Shown here piece after piece: positions 17,658 to 26,103 of a stretch of 64,000 nt of DNA. Under the pieces are notes generated by a model, which was not told the DNA's origin, ran no database searches, and saw nothing but the letters and a program-made list of their open reading frames with translations. The position numbers were made by a program, and so were the translations under genes. Source of the stretch: Pseudomonadales bacterium (lineage in GTDB: Bacteria > Pseudomonadota > Gammaproteobacteria > Pseudomonadales > Azotimanducaceae); assembly GCA_024234635.1 (NCBI GenBank), contig JACKNX010000009.1, positions 103,074 to 167,073 of the forward strand, in the 5' to 3' direction. Within the stretch, counting starts at the first letter, position 1, and each line of letters starts with the position of its first letter.

Positions 17658-18755
17658 ATGATTCTGGAGTCACTTGATATTGGCCGATCCGCCTTCGAGC
17701 AGGGGACCGGCTGGCAACTCAAGCCCGAGGGCGCGTGCAAGGGTGAGGTATGTATTCCCCTGCCATCACCCCCGGGCGATGAGGTGCACGTCGAATCGCT
17801 TGCCGCGGCGATGGGGTTGCCGCTGGTGAAAGCCGGGGAGCAGGCCCTGTGGGCACTGGGGCCCGAACACGTCAGCGGCCACGCCCTCACCACCGCGGAC
17901 GCACCGGACCTGTGTCTGCCGGACCTGAACGGCAACCCGTTTCACCTGTCCAGCCTGCGCGGCAGGAAGGTACTGCTCTACGCCTGGGCACCCTACTGAG
18001 GCTGCTCCCGCGACCTGCCCGTGTGGCAGGCATTGCGCGATGCGCTCAGCCCCAAGGGCTTTGAACTGGTGACCATTGGTCTGGATACCCTCGGTGCGCA
18101 AGGTTGCCGCGCGTTCATGGAGGCCGCCGCTCCGACCCATCCGGCGCTGATCGATTCCCACCATGTGGTGGCGGACCTGTTCGGTATCACCAATATCCCC
18201 CAGAGTGTGTGGATCAACGAGCAGGGTCGCATCGTACGGCCAGCCGAGGCCGCCCCGGCCCCACCCGACATCCCTCGCGGTCAGCCGCCGGCGATGTCCG
18301 GGGAACTGCCGCAGCGCTTCATCGAAATCTTCACCGAAGCCTCAAAGATCACGCAGGATGCCGTCGGCTATCACGCCGCGCTGAGGGACTGGGTGGATAA
18401 CGGCGACAGCAGCCGATACGCCCTGTCGGCGACCGAGGTCATCGCCCGGTCGCGACCGCGAAACGCTGATGTCGCGCTGGGGCATGCCCATTTCGAACTC
18501 GCCTGTGAGCTGGAGCGACGCGGCCGGCACGACGCGGCAATCGCCCATTTCCGGGAAGCGCATCGCCTGGTGCCGGACAGCTGGACCTTCCGCCGGCAGG
18601 CATGGTCGCTCGAGCCCGTGGGCGACAGCGCGCTTGCCCGCTTCTGGCAGGGACCCGCGCCGGACCGACCCGCGGACTGGCCATATGCAGGTGACTGGCT
18701 GACAGACATCCGCAGGGAAGGGCCTGAGAACTACTACGATACCTGGCGGCCCTGA
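17658..18755 (+). CDS. Thioredoxin-fold protein with in-frame UGA, candidate selenoprotein
   Basis: 365 codons in one frame, interrupted only by TGA at 17997-17999 (codon 114). The TGA falls exactly where the first redox Cys is expected: WAPY-UGA-GCSRDLPVWQ, so the active site would be Sec-Gly-Cys. The TlpA/AhpC-like fold continues unbroken on both sides, from LCLPDLNGNPFHLSSLRG through GFELVTIGLDT to the cis-Pro segment NIPQSVWINEQG. A TPR-like C-terminal region follows. A hairpin 14 bases past the TGA fits the bacterial SECIS model. The start at 17658 has GAGG upstream. The alternative is a TGC-to-TGA nonsense mutation; no further damage is visible. No selenocysteine machinery lies in the window. 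Confidence 0.7.
18014..18030 (+). promoter_or_regulatory. SECIS-like hairpin downstream of the in-frame UGA
   Basis: CCTGCC (18014-18019) pairs perfectly with GGCAGG (18025-18030) around the five-base loop CGTGT. The loop starts 20 bases after the UGA and has G at its second position. This meets the published general bacterial SECIS criteria (UGA-to-loop distance about 16-37 bases, G in the first two loop bases). Confidence 0.6.
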
Positions 18756-18827
18756 CGGGGCTTGCCGGGCGTCGCATTGCCGCAGGAAAGCCCGGGGCGG
18801 TTCGAAGCACCAACGGCCGTACAAGGC

Positions 18828-18907
18828 TGGCAACTGGCCACATGGCGACTGCCAGCGCTGTCGCGCATGGAACCTGGTTCCATGAGAGGCTGCTTTATCA
18901 GCAGCCT
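18828..18907. repeat. REP-like element (copy B, inverted relative to copy A)
   Basis: These 80 bases are the near-perfect reverse complement of 3989-4069, with about ten mismatches by eye. They contain the same CATGGAAC/GTTCCATG and AGGCTGCT/AGCAGCCT hairpins and the CAGCGCTG palindrome. The element lies between the selenoprotein candidate and the ECF sigma gene. No coding function. Confidence 0.75.
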
Positions 18908-18954
18908 GACAGACGCCGCCACGCGAAGCGTACCGCCGCGCTAAACTGCATGGC

Positions 18955-19500
18955 ATGACAGACGTTACACAGATTCTCCAGAGCTGGTCACAACAGTCCC
19001 GTGACGATCGCGGCCGTGTCGTGGCCGCGTTGTACGACGAGCTGCGCCGCAATGCCGCCAATCATCTGCGCGGCGAACGCGGTGTCGTGGATCTGCAACC
19101 CACCTCACTGGTGAACGAGGCGTACTTCCGCCTGGTGAACATCGATCGCATCGATCTCAACGGCAGATCCCATTTCCTCGGCCTTGCCGGGCGCATCATG
19201 CGTGAGGTGCTGGTGGACGAGGCGCGCAAGCTACGCGCCTCCAAGAGGGATCAGGCACTGCAGACGCATTTCACCGGCGACTTCGACTCCGGCGCCACGC
19301 CACTTACCGACATTCTGCAGGTCGACGAACTGCTCAACGAACTCGAGGCCATCGATCCCCAGTACGTGCAACTGTTCGAGGCCCGCGCCTTTGCCGGCAT
19401 GACCATCGAAGAAGCAGCCCAGATGCTGGACCTGTCGGTTTCCACCGTTAAACGCAAGTGGAAAGTGGTCATGGCGTGGCTGCGGGAAAAAACCGGCTGA
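18955..19500 (+). CDS. ECF-type RNA polymerase sigma factor
   Basis: 181 residues with the sigma-2 core (LYDELRRNAANHLRGER, LVNEAYFRLVNI, GRSHFLGLAGRIMREVLVDEARKLRA) and a sigma-4 helix-turn-helix (GMTIEEAAQMLDLSVSTVKRKWKVVMAWLRE). This ECF type is commonly encoded beside Ser/Thr kinases with TPR domains, as it is here (gene at 20274). Control is probably through that kinase rather than a classical anti-sigma factor. Confidence 0.9.
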   Translation: MTDVTQILQSWSQQSRDDRGRVVAALYDELRRNAANHLRGERGVVDLQPTSLVNEAYFRLVNIDRIDLNGRSHFLGLAGRIMREVLVDEARKLRASKRDQALQTHFTGDFDSGATPLTDILQVDELLNELEAIDPQYVQLFEARAFAGMTIEEAAQMLDLSVSTVKRKWKVVMAWLREKTG

Positions 19501-19549
19501 GCACGGCTCGCTGAGGCAAGCGTGCTTCCCGGAGGCTTTACCGGATACC

Positions 19550-19969
19550 CTACCATCCGTTGCCCTGACCGGGCGGCATGCCACCACCGGACTGCGACCA
19601 CGCGCCAGGAGCATTCACCGACTGGGGATACTGCTGGCTGGGCTGCATCGGATACTGGCCGCTCGAAGGCAGATACGCGTTGTTGCCTGGCTGCGACGGC
19701 ATCATCTGCGGACTGACATAACCACCCGGCATCTGTGCGGCGTTGGGAGAGACATACCCGCCGCCCGGCATCGGCTGGCAACCCGGCCGCCCCTGCACCA
19801 TGGCTGGCGCCGTGCCAGGCGGACACTGCTGCGAATAGCTCATGCCGCCGCCAGGAACCTGGTTGTAGTAGCCTTCGTTGAACCCGGCGCGAAAGTCATC
19901 GGACAGCAGCGCCATCAGCAGAATGGCAGCAACGACGCCCGCCAGCACTTTCAGAACCATCTTTCCCAT
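19550..19969 (-). CDS. Membrane-anchored Gly/Pro/Gln-rich protein
   Basis: 139 residues from the ATG at 19969, chosen for GGGAG upstream. One N-terminal membrane helix (VLKVLAGVVAAILLMALLS) is followed by a low-complexity region rich in Pro, Gly, Gln, Ser and Tyr, with repeated GGYVSP. No enzymatic motif. It stands between the ECF sigma gene and the kinase on the opposite strand. Function unknown. Confidence 0.6.
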   Translation of the reverse strand: MGKMVLKVLAGVVAAILLMALLSDDFRAGFNEGYYNQVPGGGMSYSQQCPPGTAPAMVQGRPGCQPMPGGGYVSPNAAQMPGGYVSPQMMPSQPGNNAYLPSSGQYPMQPSQQYPQSVNAPGAWSQSGGGMPPGQGNGW

Positions 19970-20273
19970 GTCGTTTTCTCCCGTACCGTAGTCGTTTCCA
20001 TATCCCCGTTGAACGACGGATCGCAACGGAGCATCCGGGCTGGTTACCGGGACATCACACACAACCCACCCGGTACCTGCCTATCAAGGCGTGACGGCGC
20101 GGGATTTCAGGTCACGAAGACAAGCCTTTCTCACGCCCCGGAGTGCCGGTAACTTCCCGGCGATCGCGCGCCCGGGGTCACGTTCGGCGACTGGTCCACG
20201 CACGACACGCTGAATGGCCCGAGCCGGCGTGCTGTGAGAAAGTGTTTCGTGATCACGGGCGACTGGAGAAGCC
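19970..20273. other. Intergenic region upstream of the kinase-TPR gene
   Basis: About 300 bases between two divergent genes. It must hold their promoters, but I see no clear consensus element, hairpin with T-tract or repeat. Confidence 0.4.
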
Positions 20274-22760
20274 ATGGTGGGCTCCGACTCCGAACGGCAG
20301 GCCCGCGCGCTGGAGTTGTTCTTTCGAGCACTGGAGGAGCCGGCCGCGGACCGAAAAGCGTGGATTGTGCGCAATACGGCGGACAACCTTCCGCTGCAGG
20401 AAGCTGTTTTGCGGCTGCACGCGGCGGATACCGAAGCGACTGATGCCGCCCCGCTGACACTGATGAACTTCGCGGAGCCCGATCTGACGGGCTCGCGCAT
20501 CGGCCAGTGGAAGATTGTCGACACCATCGCCTCCGGCGGCATGGGTCGCGTCTATCTCGCCGAACGTACGGGCGCTGACTTCCAGCAGCGCGGGGCTCTG
20601 AAAATCCTGCGCATTCGGGCCCTCGACAATCCCGCCATCCGCGACGAACTGCTCCGCCGCTTTAACAACGAACGTCAGATCCTCGCCCACATCCAGCACC
20701 CGAACATCGCCTCCATCGTCGACGGAGGCACAACGGATGACGGTCTGCCGTACCTGGTGATGGAATATGTCTCCGGCCTCTCGTTGACCGAATACCTCCA
20801 GGCCCACCCCATCGGTTTGCAGGCGCGTCTGCGGCTGTTCCGCGAACTGCTGGATGCCGTGGGCGCCGCGCATCGCAGCCTGGTGGTGCACCGCGACATA
20901 AAGCCCTCCAACATCATGGTGGACGCCGAAGGTCACCTGAAACTCCTGGACTTCGGTATTGCCAAGGTACTCGAGCCACGCGACGGGATGGCGTCCACCG
21001 ATACCGCCACGGCCACCCAGGCCATGACGCCGGACTTTGCCAGCCCGGAGCAGTTGCTCGGCCGGCCCATCACGGTGGCGAGCGATATCTATTCGCTCGG
21101 ACTTCTGCTGTATCGCCTGCTTGCCGGCGTAGCCGCCTATACCGTCAGCAACCGCTCGCCGGTGGAAGCGCATGCCCTCGTCTGCCTTCGCGATCCGCCG
21201 CTGCCGAGCAAATCCGCAACGGAAGGACATGATCCCGCGGTACCCGGCTGGCGCCTGAAAGGCGACCTCGACGCCATCGTCATGAAAGCCATCCGCAAGG
21301 AGCCGCAGGAACGCTATGGGTCCACGGTGGAGTTTGCCGCCGATATCGAGCGTTTTCTGGGCGGCTTGCCAGTACTCGCCCAACGCAACAGCGCGCGCTA
21401 TCGGGCGAAGAAATTCATCCGCCGCAACTGGCTGGCCGTGACAAGTACGACCACGATCATTCTGACGCTGACGGCAGGCCTGGCGGTGTCATTGTGGCAG
21501 TACGCCAACGCCGAAGCCGCAACCCGGCGCGCTGAAGACGAGAAAGACAAGGCGAACGCCGTCGTCGAGTTTCTGCAGGAAGTGCTGTCGCAGGCGGATC
21601 CACTGGAAACCGGCACCAATCCCACCATCCGGGAAGCCCTGGATCAGGCGGAGTCGAAGCTGGGTGATCGCTTCGACGATCATCCGGAGATTGAGGCCGC
21701 GGTTCGCCACACACTTGGCTGGACACAGATGAGCCTGGGACACACCGATCTTGCGGTGGACAACCTGTACAAAGCCTATCAGCTGAACGAAGCACACTAT
21801 GGACCAACGCATGAGGATACGTTGCGGTCGCTGTCCGCGCTGGGATGGATGAGCTTCGACAGGCTCGACTTCGACAAGTCACGCGAATACTACAAGATGG
21901 CCATAGAGCGCTTCTCGGAGGACGTGCCGAAGGTACTGCGAGCGACCATCCTCAACGACTATGCGGTGACACTGGACGGCGCAGGCGAGTCCGCGGCCGC
22001 CATCGCGCCATTCGAGGAAGCCGTGCGCCTCTACCGGCAGTCGAACCCATCCGAGCCCGGCTACGATCTTGGTAGCGCCCTGTCGAATCTGGGTGTGGCA
22101 TACCAGGGCATCGGTAACTTCGAGCGCGCGGAACAGCTGTTCAAACAGCACATTGCCATGGCGGAGTCCGGAGAAGACGATTCCAAGTACGCGTTTTTTT
22201 CCGTTCTCAACAACTACTCGCTGTTGCTCAGGGATACAGGCCGTCTCGACGAAGCCCTGGTTCAACTGCGGCGCTCCGTGCGCATGCGCTACGAATTACT
22301 CGGGCCCGAACATCCGAGCAGCATCCTGGCGGGCAACAACCTCACCATGCTGCTCTTGCAGATGCACCGGCTGGATGAAGCGCGCGCCAACCATCTGAGC
22401 GTCGCACCCGCTGCCGCCGGGCTGGGTATCACGCACCGCCATGCCCTGCGCGTGCGCCTGACCGGCAGCATGCTCGAGAACGAACTCGGCAACCGGAGTT
22501 CCGCCATCACCGACGCGCAAGCCATCCTCGTGGATCTGCAGCCAATGGCGGAAGGCGAATACCAGGAAATCCGCGCCCAGGTTTGCATGCATCTCGGCGA
22601 GATGCTCAGTCAGGACGGGCAACACGAGCGTGCCCTCGTGTTGATGCAAGAAGCCATTGCCCAGCGTACGGCCTACTACGGCGCGAACCATCGGAATACC
22701 GAGCAGGCAAGACAGCGCGCGAACGTCGTGCGCGCCGCGGCACAGGCGCCAGCTACCTGA
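20274..22760 (+). CDS. Ser/Thr protein kinase with C-terminal TPR domain
   Basis: 828 residues. The kinase domain spans about 77-365, with the Gly-rich loop ASGGMGRVY, Lys110 in GALKIL, VHRDIKPSN (Asp208) and LDFGIAK (Asp226). A membrane helix lies at about 387-408. Some 420 residues of predicted periplasmic TPR repeats follow (for example AVDNLYKAYQLNEAHYGPTHEDT and ALVQLRRSVRMRYELLGPEHPSS), resembling bacterial kinase-TPR proteins. It probably pairs with the ECF sigma factor at 18955. The start at 20274 follows GGAGAAGCC. Confidence 0.92.
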   Translation: MVGSDSERQARALELFFRALEEPAADRKAWIVRNTADNLPLQEAVLRLHAADTEATDAAPLTLMNFAEPDLTGSRIGQWKIVDTIASGGMGRVYLAERTGADFQQRGALKILRIRALDNPAIRDELLRRFNNERQILAHIQHPNIASIVDGGTTDDGLPYLVMEYVSGLSLTEYLQAHPIGLQARLRLFRELLDAVGAAHRSLVVHRDIKPSNIMVDAEGHLKLLDFGIAKVLEPRDGMASTDTATATQAMTPDFASPEQLLGRPITVASDIYSLGLLLYRLLAGVAAYTVSNRSPVEAHALVCLRDPPLPSKSATEGHDPAVPGWRLKGDLDAIVMKAIRKEPQERYGSTVEFAADIERFLGGLPVLAQRNSARYRAKKFIRRNWLAVTSTTTIILTLTAGLAVSLWQYANAEAATRRAEDEKDKANAVVEFLQEVLSQADPLETGTNPTIREALDQAESKLGDRFDDHPEIEAAVRHTLGWTQMSLGHTDLAVDNLYKAYQLNEAHYGPTHEDTLRSLSALGWMSFDRLDFDKSREYYKMAIERFSEDVPKVLRATILNDYAVTLDGAGESAAAIAPFEEAVRLYRQSNPSEPGYDLGSALSNLGVAYQGIGNFERAEQLFKQHIAMAESGEDDSKYAFFSVLNNYSLLLRDTGRLDEALVQLRRSVRMRYELLGPEHPSSILAGNNLTMLLLQMHRLDEARANHLSVAPAAAGLGITHRHALRVRLTGSMLENELGNRSSAITDAQAILVDLQPMAEGEYQEIRAQVCMHLGEMLSQDGQHERALVLMQEAIAQRTAYYGANHRNTEQARQRANVVRAAAQAPAT

Positions 22761-22799
22761 GATGCGGCGCCTCTTTCGTCCCTGAAAGCACGTCGCCGC

Positions 22800-23645
22800 C
22801 TACGACGTAACGTCGGCTGTTGCATCGGCGTATCCGAATTCGACCTGCAGTGCTCGGGCCTCGTCGTCGCCTTCCTCCACCGCCTTGTCCAGCCACGCGC
22901 GCGCCGCGTCATCATCCCTGCTGATGCCGTCGCCAGCGTGCAGCATTCGGGCCAGGACACGCATGGCCTGCGTATGACCCTGGTCCGCCGCGCTCCAGTA
23001 CCAGCGTGCCGCTTCCCCCTTGTCGGCACCAACGCCTTCGCCCTTGAAATACATGACCCCGAGGTTGAACTGCGACTGCGCGTGCCCCGCTTCCGCTGCC
23101 AGGCGGAAGTGCTTCACTGCCTGTACTGCGTCCATCGCGCGCCCCTCGCCCGCGGCATAGGCGTAACCGAGCTGACCGTGCGCTTCCACGTGACCCTGCG
23201 CCGCAGCCCGGTCATACCAGCCGAGAGCCGCCTCCAGATTCCTGTCGACACCGTCACCGAACTCCAGTGCGTGCCCCAGCCAGTACTGGCTGGGCACATC
23301 GCCCATCTCGGCTCCCTTGCGGTAGTACCAGACAGCGTGCGCACGGTTGCGCGGAAAGGGATCCACGCCATTCGTTGAAGTATTCGATCCCTGCCAGTAC
23401 GCATTGCCGAGCAGCCTGTGGGCCACCGGGTCGCCCTGACTCGCCCTTTCGTTGAGCGCCTCAATCGTCGTCGGCTCGATTCCTTCGGTGGCGATGAGTA
23501 CTTCCGCCGGACGATCTTCATAGACCTTCACGACCAGCGTGCTGTCCCGGAACGTCGTTGTCGTTGTGGACCACGCGCCACGCTCGCAGCCGGCGAGCAG
23601 CAACGCCACCAGGGCAACACAGGACGGGCTGACAATGCTGCGCAT
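22800..23645 (-). CDS. Sel1-repeat lipoprotein
   Basis: 281 residues from the ATG at 23645. The signal peptide ends in LLLAGC. The mature part has successive Sel1-type repeats of about 36 residues (AVWYYRKGAEMGDVPSQYWLGHALEFGDGV, ALGWYDRAAAQGHVEAHGQLGYAYAAGEG, AVKHFRLAAEAGHAQSQFNLGVMYFKGEG). Such repeats mediate protein-protein contacts. It lies 221 bases downstream of peptide gene 1 on the same strand, so partial co-transcription is possible despite the intervening hairpin. Confidence 0.85.
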   Translation of the reverse strand: MRSIVSPSCVALVALLLAGCERGAWSTTTTTFRDSTLVVKVYEDRPAEVLIATEGIEPTTIEALNERASQGDPVAHRLLGNAYWQGSNTSTNGVDPFPRNRAHAVWYYRKGAEMGDVPSQYWLGHALEFGDGVDRNLEAALGWYDRAAAQGHVEAHGQLGYAYAAGEGRAMDAVQAVKHFRLAAEAGHAQSQFNLGVMYFKGEGVGADKGEAARWYWSAADQGHTQAMRVLARMLHAGDGISRDDDAARAWLDKAVEEGDDEARALQVEFGYADATADVTS

Positions 23646-23824
23646 ACTCCCCTCGCTTTTCTGTTCGTCTGGAGCAATAGGCGGATTCGTTGCTGGAACC
23701 GGCTCAGGAAGGTTTGCCGCCGGCGGCAGGCGGCCATCGGCAGCTGCCCGGCCGTACAGGCCAATACGAGTACAGGATCTGGACGGTGGATGCGCGGCTG
23801 GCGATTCAACACGCCGGCGCACGA

Positions 23825-23851
23825 CAGCCACCCGTGGGGGGCGGGTGGCTG
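23825..23851 (-). terminator. Strong hairpin downstream of peptide gene 1
   Basis: CAGCCACCCG (23825-23834) pairs perfectly with CGGGTGGCTG (23842-23851), 15 bases past the peptide stop. There is no T-tract, so it may attenuate or protect the transcript rather than be a classic terminator. Confidence 0.5.
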
Positions 23852-23866
23852 TGACGAGGCAGGCGA

Positions 23867-24076
23867 CTAGCTGCGCAGGTAGTCGAGGAACGCCGAGTTG
23901 TGTGCGTCGAACATCTGGCCGCGTTGAATCCAGCTGTTCTGCAGCGCGTAGCCCCACGGATTGTAGTAAGGGTTGAACACGTTGTAGTAGTAGAACCAGC
24001 CGCCTCGCGTGGCGGAAAGCTCCTCCGCGGTGAGGGTACGGGTATCGTCGAGGTCGTTCAGTTGAATATGGCTCAT
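23867..24076 (-). CDS. Double-glycine-leader aromatic peptide, copy 1
   Basis: 69 residues from the ATG at 24076, preceded by GGAG; an upstream in-frame extension to 24175 covers the promoter and is rejected. The leader (residues 1-26, MSHIQLNDLDDTRTL...) ends in EELSATRGG, matching the C39-peptidase leader pattern L(S/T)xxEL...GG. The predicted 43-residue core starts WFYYYNVFNPYYNPW, has 3 Trp, 7 Tyr, 4 Phe and many Asn, lacks Cys, and ends DYLRS. The cluster encodes a C39-ABC exporter that should cut after GG. It has a sigma-54 promoter at 24135-24155. Unlike classical bacteriocins, no immunity gene is adjacent. Confidence 0.85.
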   Translation of the reverse strand: MSHIQLNDLDDTRTLTAEELSATRGGWFYYYNVFNPYYNPWGYALQNSWIQRGQMFDAHNSAFLDYLRS

Positions 24077-24134
24077 GGTGTTCTCCGACGTTGTTCGTGG
24101 TCTTGTTTCGCGGCTCAACGCTGCGTCACCGTAG

Positions 24135-24155
24135 CAATTGCAGGGTACGTGCCAA
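24135..24155 (-). promoter_or_regulatory. Sigma-54 promoter of peptide gene 1
   Basis: The reverse strand reads TTGGCACGTACCCTGCAATTG. This has the invariant GG and GC separated by exactly 10 bases, and TGGCACG matches the -24 consensus. Transcription would start near 24128, giving a ~50-base leader to the ATG at 24076. The second peptide gene has the same element at nearly the same distance. Confidence 0.8.
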
Positions 24156-24180
24156 CCTGGCCAACACGCTGTCAAAAAAT

Positions 24181-24196
24181 TTCAACCTGTTGATTA
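24181..24196 (-). promoter_or_regulatory. Palindromic element upstream of peptide promoter 1
   Basis: On the reverse strand AATCAA-CAGG-TTGAAA is a near-palindrome. It is followed by an A/T tract and lies about 25 bases upstream of the -24 element. The matching site at gene 2 is a perfect AATCAA-TCAG-TTGATT. It could bind a regulator or IHF. Confidence 0.45.
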
Positions 24197-24405
24197 TCAT
24201 CAGATTTATCTTCATCACCCGCCACCGGAGGTCTGCGCTCAGGTTCCGAAAAATACGTTTCAAGCCAAACAGATTCATGCAGGTGTTTGTTCAAATCCAA
24301 CTTTTTCATCGGGTCCGTCGCGGATGAGCCGATTTTGACTCCCGCTTCGCCTAAAGGGTGTAGCCACAGTTTTCATCATCCGGACCCGGGACGACGTTTC
24401 ACCCC

Positions 24406-26103
24406 ATGCACGAACAGCAGACTACGCAGGCGTCCACACCCGATCGCATCGGTCGGTACGAAATCACCGGTCGACTGGGAACCGGCGCGATGGCCGAGAT
24501 CTTTCGGGCGCGCGACCCCGACATCGATCGCGTGGTTGCCATCAAGTTGCTCAAGCACACCTGGCAGGAGGAGCGCGACCTCGAGCGATTCACGCGCGAG
24601 GCGCGCGCAGCGGGCGCATTGACGCATCCGAACATCGTGACCGTCTATGACGTCGGCCGATTCGCCGGACGCCCGTACCTGACCATGGAATTGCTTGAGG
24701 GACCGACGCTTGAGGCGCTGATGGCCACCGGAGACCTGTTGAGTCACAGGCAGGTTCTCGAACTGGCGATTGCCCTCGCCCGGGCGCTGCACTATGCGCA
24801 CGAAAACAATGTGGTGCACCGGGACATCAAGCCCAGCAACATTCTGTTCGCGCACGACAGCCTGAATCCGAAGATTGCCGACTTCGGCATCGCACGTCTG
24901 GAAAACGGTGAGCAGACCCTGCAGACCGGCGGGCATCTGGTCATCGGCACACCGAGGTACATGTCACCGGAACAGGCGCTGGGTGAGACCGTCGACCGAC
25001 GCTCGGACCTGTTCTCGCTGGGCGTGGTGCTTTTTGAGCTGCTGACGGGAGAGAAAGCATTCGATGCACCAACCACAACGTCGTTGCTGATACAGATCGC
25101 CAGGGACAAGCCACGCTCGTTCCGTGACACCGCAGGCGACGTGCCAATGGGTCTGCAGCAGATCGTGCGCAAGCTGCTGGAGAAGAATCCGCAGCGCCGA
25201 TACCAGACCGGCGCGGCGCTTGCCGATGCACTGCAGCGCGAACTGGAAGCCGTGATAGAACGCGAGGCGGACGCCGGTCGCAACCGCTACGTTCCGCTGC
25301 GCGTACGCTGGTCGGCCGCAATGGGGGCCATCGTGGCGCTGGTACTCGGCGCGAGCATCTTCACCGTCGTAACCATCCAGTCACGCGTGATCCGCACACA
25401 GGTTGAAGACGCCGGCGCGGCGCTCGCCCGATTCATTGCCAACGAGGCGTCGACACCGCTGCTGGGTGAAGACTGGGTAGCACTGGAGTCGTTCGTCGAA
25501 GAAGCACGTCGACGGGATACGATTGCCTACCTGACGATCTTCGATCACGACGGCATCGCCCGCGCCAGCACCATCCAGGCACAACGCATGCGACGGGATA
25601 ACCGGGAGACGCACGTCGGCGACAGGCACATCACGGACCTGACGCTCTCAGATGGCTCGCCAGTTCTGGACTTCGAGACGGCGGTGCAGTTTCAGGACAC
25701 CCGTATCGGTCACCTCAGACTGGGGCTGACCCGAAGCGGCTTCGACAGCCTGATGGCAACCACCTGGTCGCTGATGATCGTGCTCGGGCTTGTTACGGCA
25801 GCTGCGGTGGTGGCAACGCTCTACGTCTTCGGCAGTCTGCTCACGCGCCCACTGCGGCTCCTGGCGGGCTCGATGCAGGCCTTCGGCTCAGGAGACTGGG
25901 ATCATCGGCCAACGTCCGTGCGTACCGACGAGATCGGGCAACTGTACACAGCATTCAATCAGATGGCGGATGCCGTGCAACACCAGCTGAACGGCGGACA
26001 CATCGACGTTGCACCAGCGCCGACCCCACGCAAGCGTACCGGCACGCGGCCACCGGACGCTTCCGACCCGGAAGCCACCGTCGTGCTGACCGTACCGAAG
26101 TGA
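24406..26103 (+). CDS. Receptor-like Ser/Thr protein kinase with sensor and HAMP domains
   Basis: 565 residues. The N-terminal kinase domain (about 17-285) shows GTGAMAEIF, Lys47 in VAIKLL, VHRDIKPSN (Asp140), ADFGIAR (Asp159) and GTPRYMSPEQ. Two membrane helices (about 303-324 and 454-479) enclose a ~130-residue periplasmic sensor resembling chemoreceptor-type sensors. A HAMP domain (about 476-526) follows. The C-terminus ends DPEATVVLTVPK, whose DPEAT motif (Thr558) recurs as DPEGT twice in the cluster's FHA protein. It is first of three overlapping genes and divergent from peptide gene 1. It probably senses an envelope signal for the system. Confidence 0.92.
   Translation: MHEQQTTQASTPDRIGRYEITGRLGTGAMAEIFRARDPDIDRVVAIKLLKHTWQEERDLERFTREARAAGALTHPNIVTVYDVGRFAGRPYLTMELLEGPTLEALMATGDLLSHRQVLELAIALARALHYAHENNVVHRDIKPSNILFAHDSLNPKIADFGIARLENGEQTLQTGGHLVIGTPRYMSPEQALGETVDRRSDLFSLGVVLFELLTGEKAFDAPTTTSLLIQIARDKPRSFRDTAGDVPMGLQQIVRKLLEKNPQRRYQTGAALADALQRELEAVIEREADAGRNRYVPLRVRWSAAMGAIVALVLGASIFTVVTIQSRVIRTQVEDAGAALARFIANEASTPLLGEDWVALESFVEEARRRDTIAYLTIFDHDGIARASTIQAQRMRRDNRETHVGDRHITDLTLSDGSPVLDFETAVQFQDTRIGHLRLGLTRSGFDSLMATTWSLMIVLGLVTAAAVVATLYVFGSLLTRPLRLLAGSMQAFGSGDWDHRPTSVRTDEIGQLYTAFNQMADAVQHQLNGGHIDVAPAPTPRKRTGTRPPDASDPEATVVLTVPK

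Noticed and set aside
17997..17999. Treating the UGA as a simple nonsense mutation splitting the gene
   Set aside because: The stop falls exactly on the redox-Cys position, the frame is intact on both sides and a SECIS-like hairpin follows. Not excluded, but less likely than selenocysteine.
24077..24175. 33-codon N-terminal extension of peptide 1
   Set aside because: It would include the sigma-54 promoter. The internal ATG has a proper ribosome site and gives exactly the same length as copy 2.
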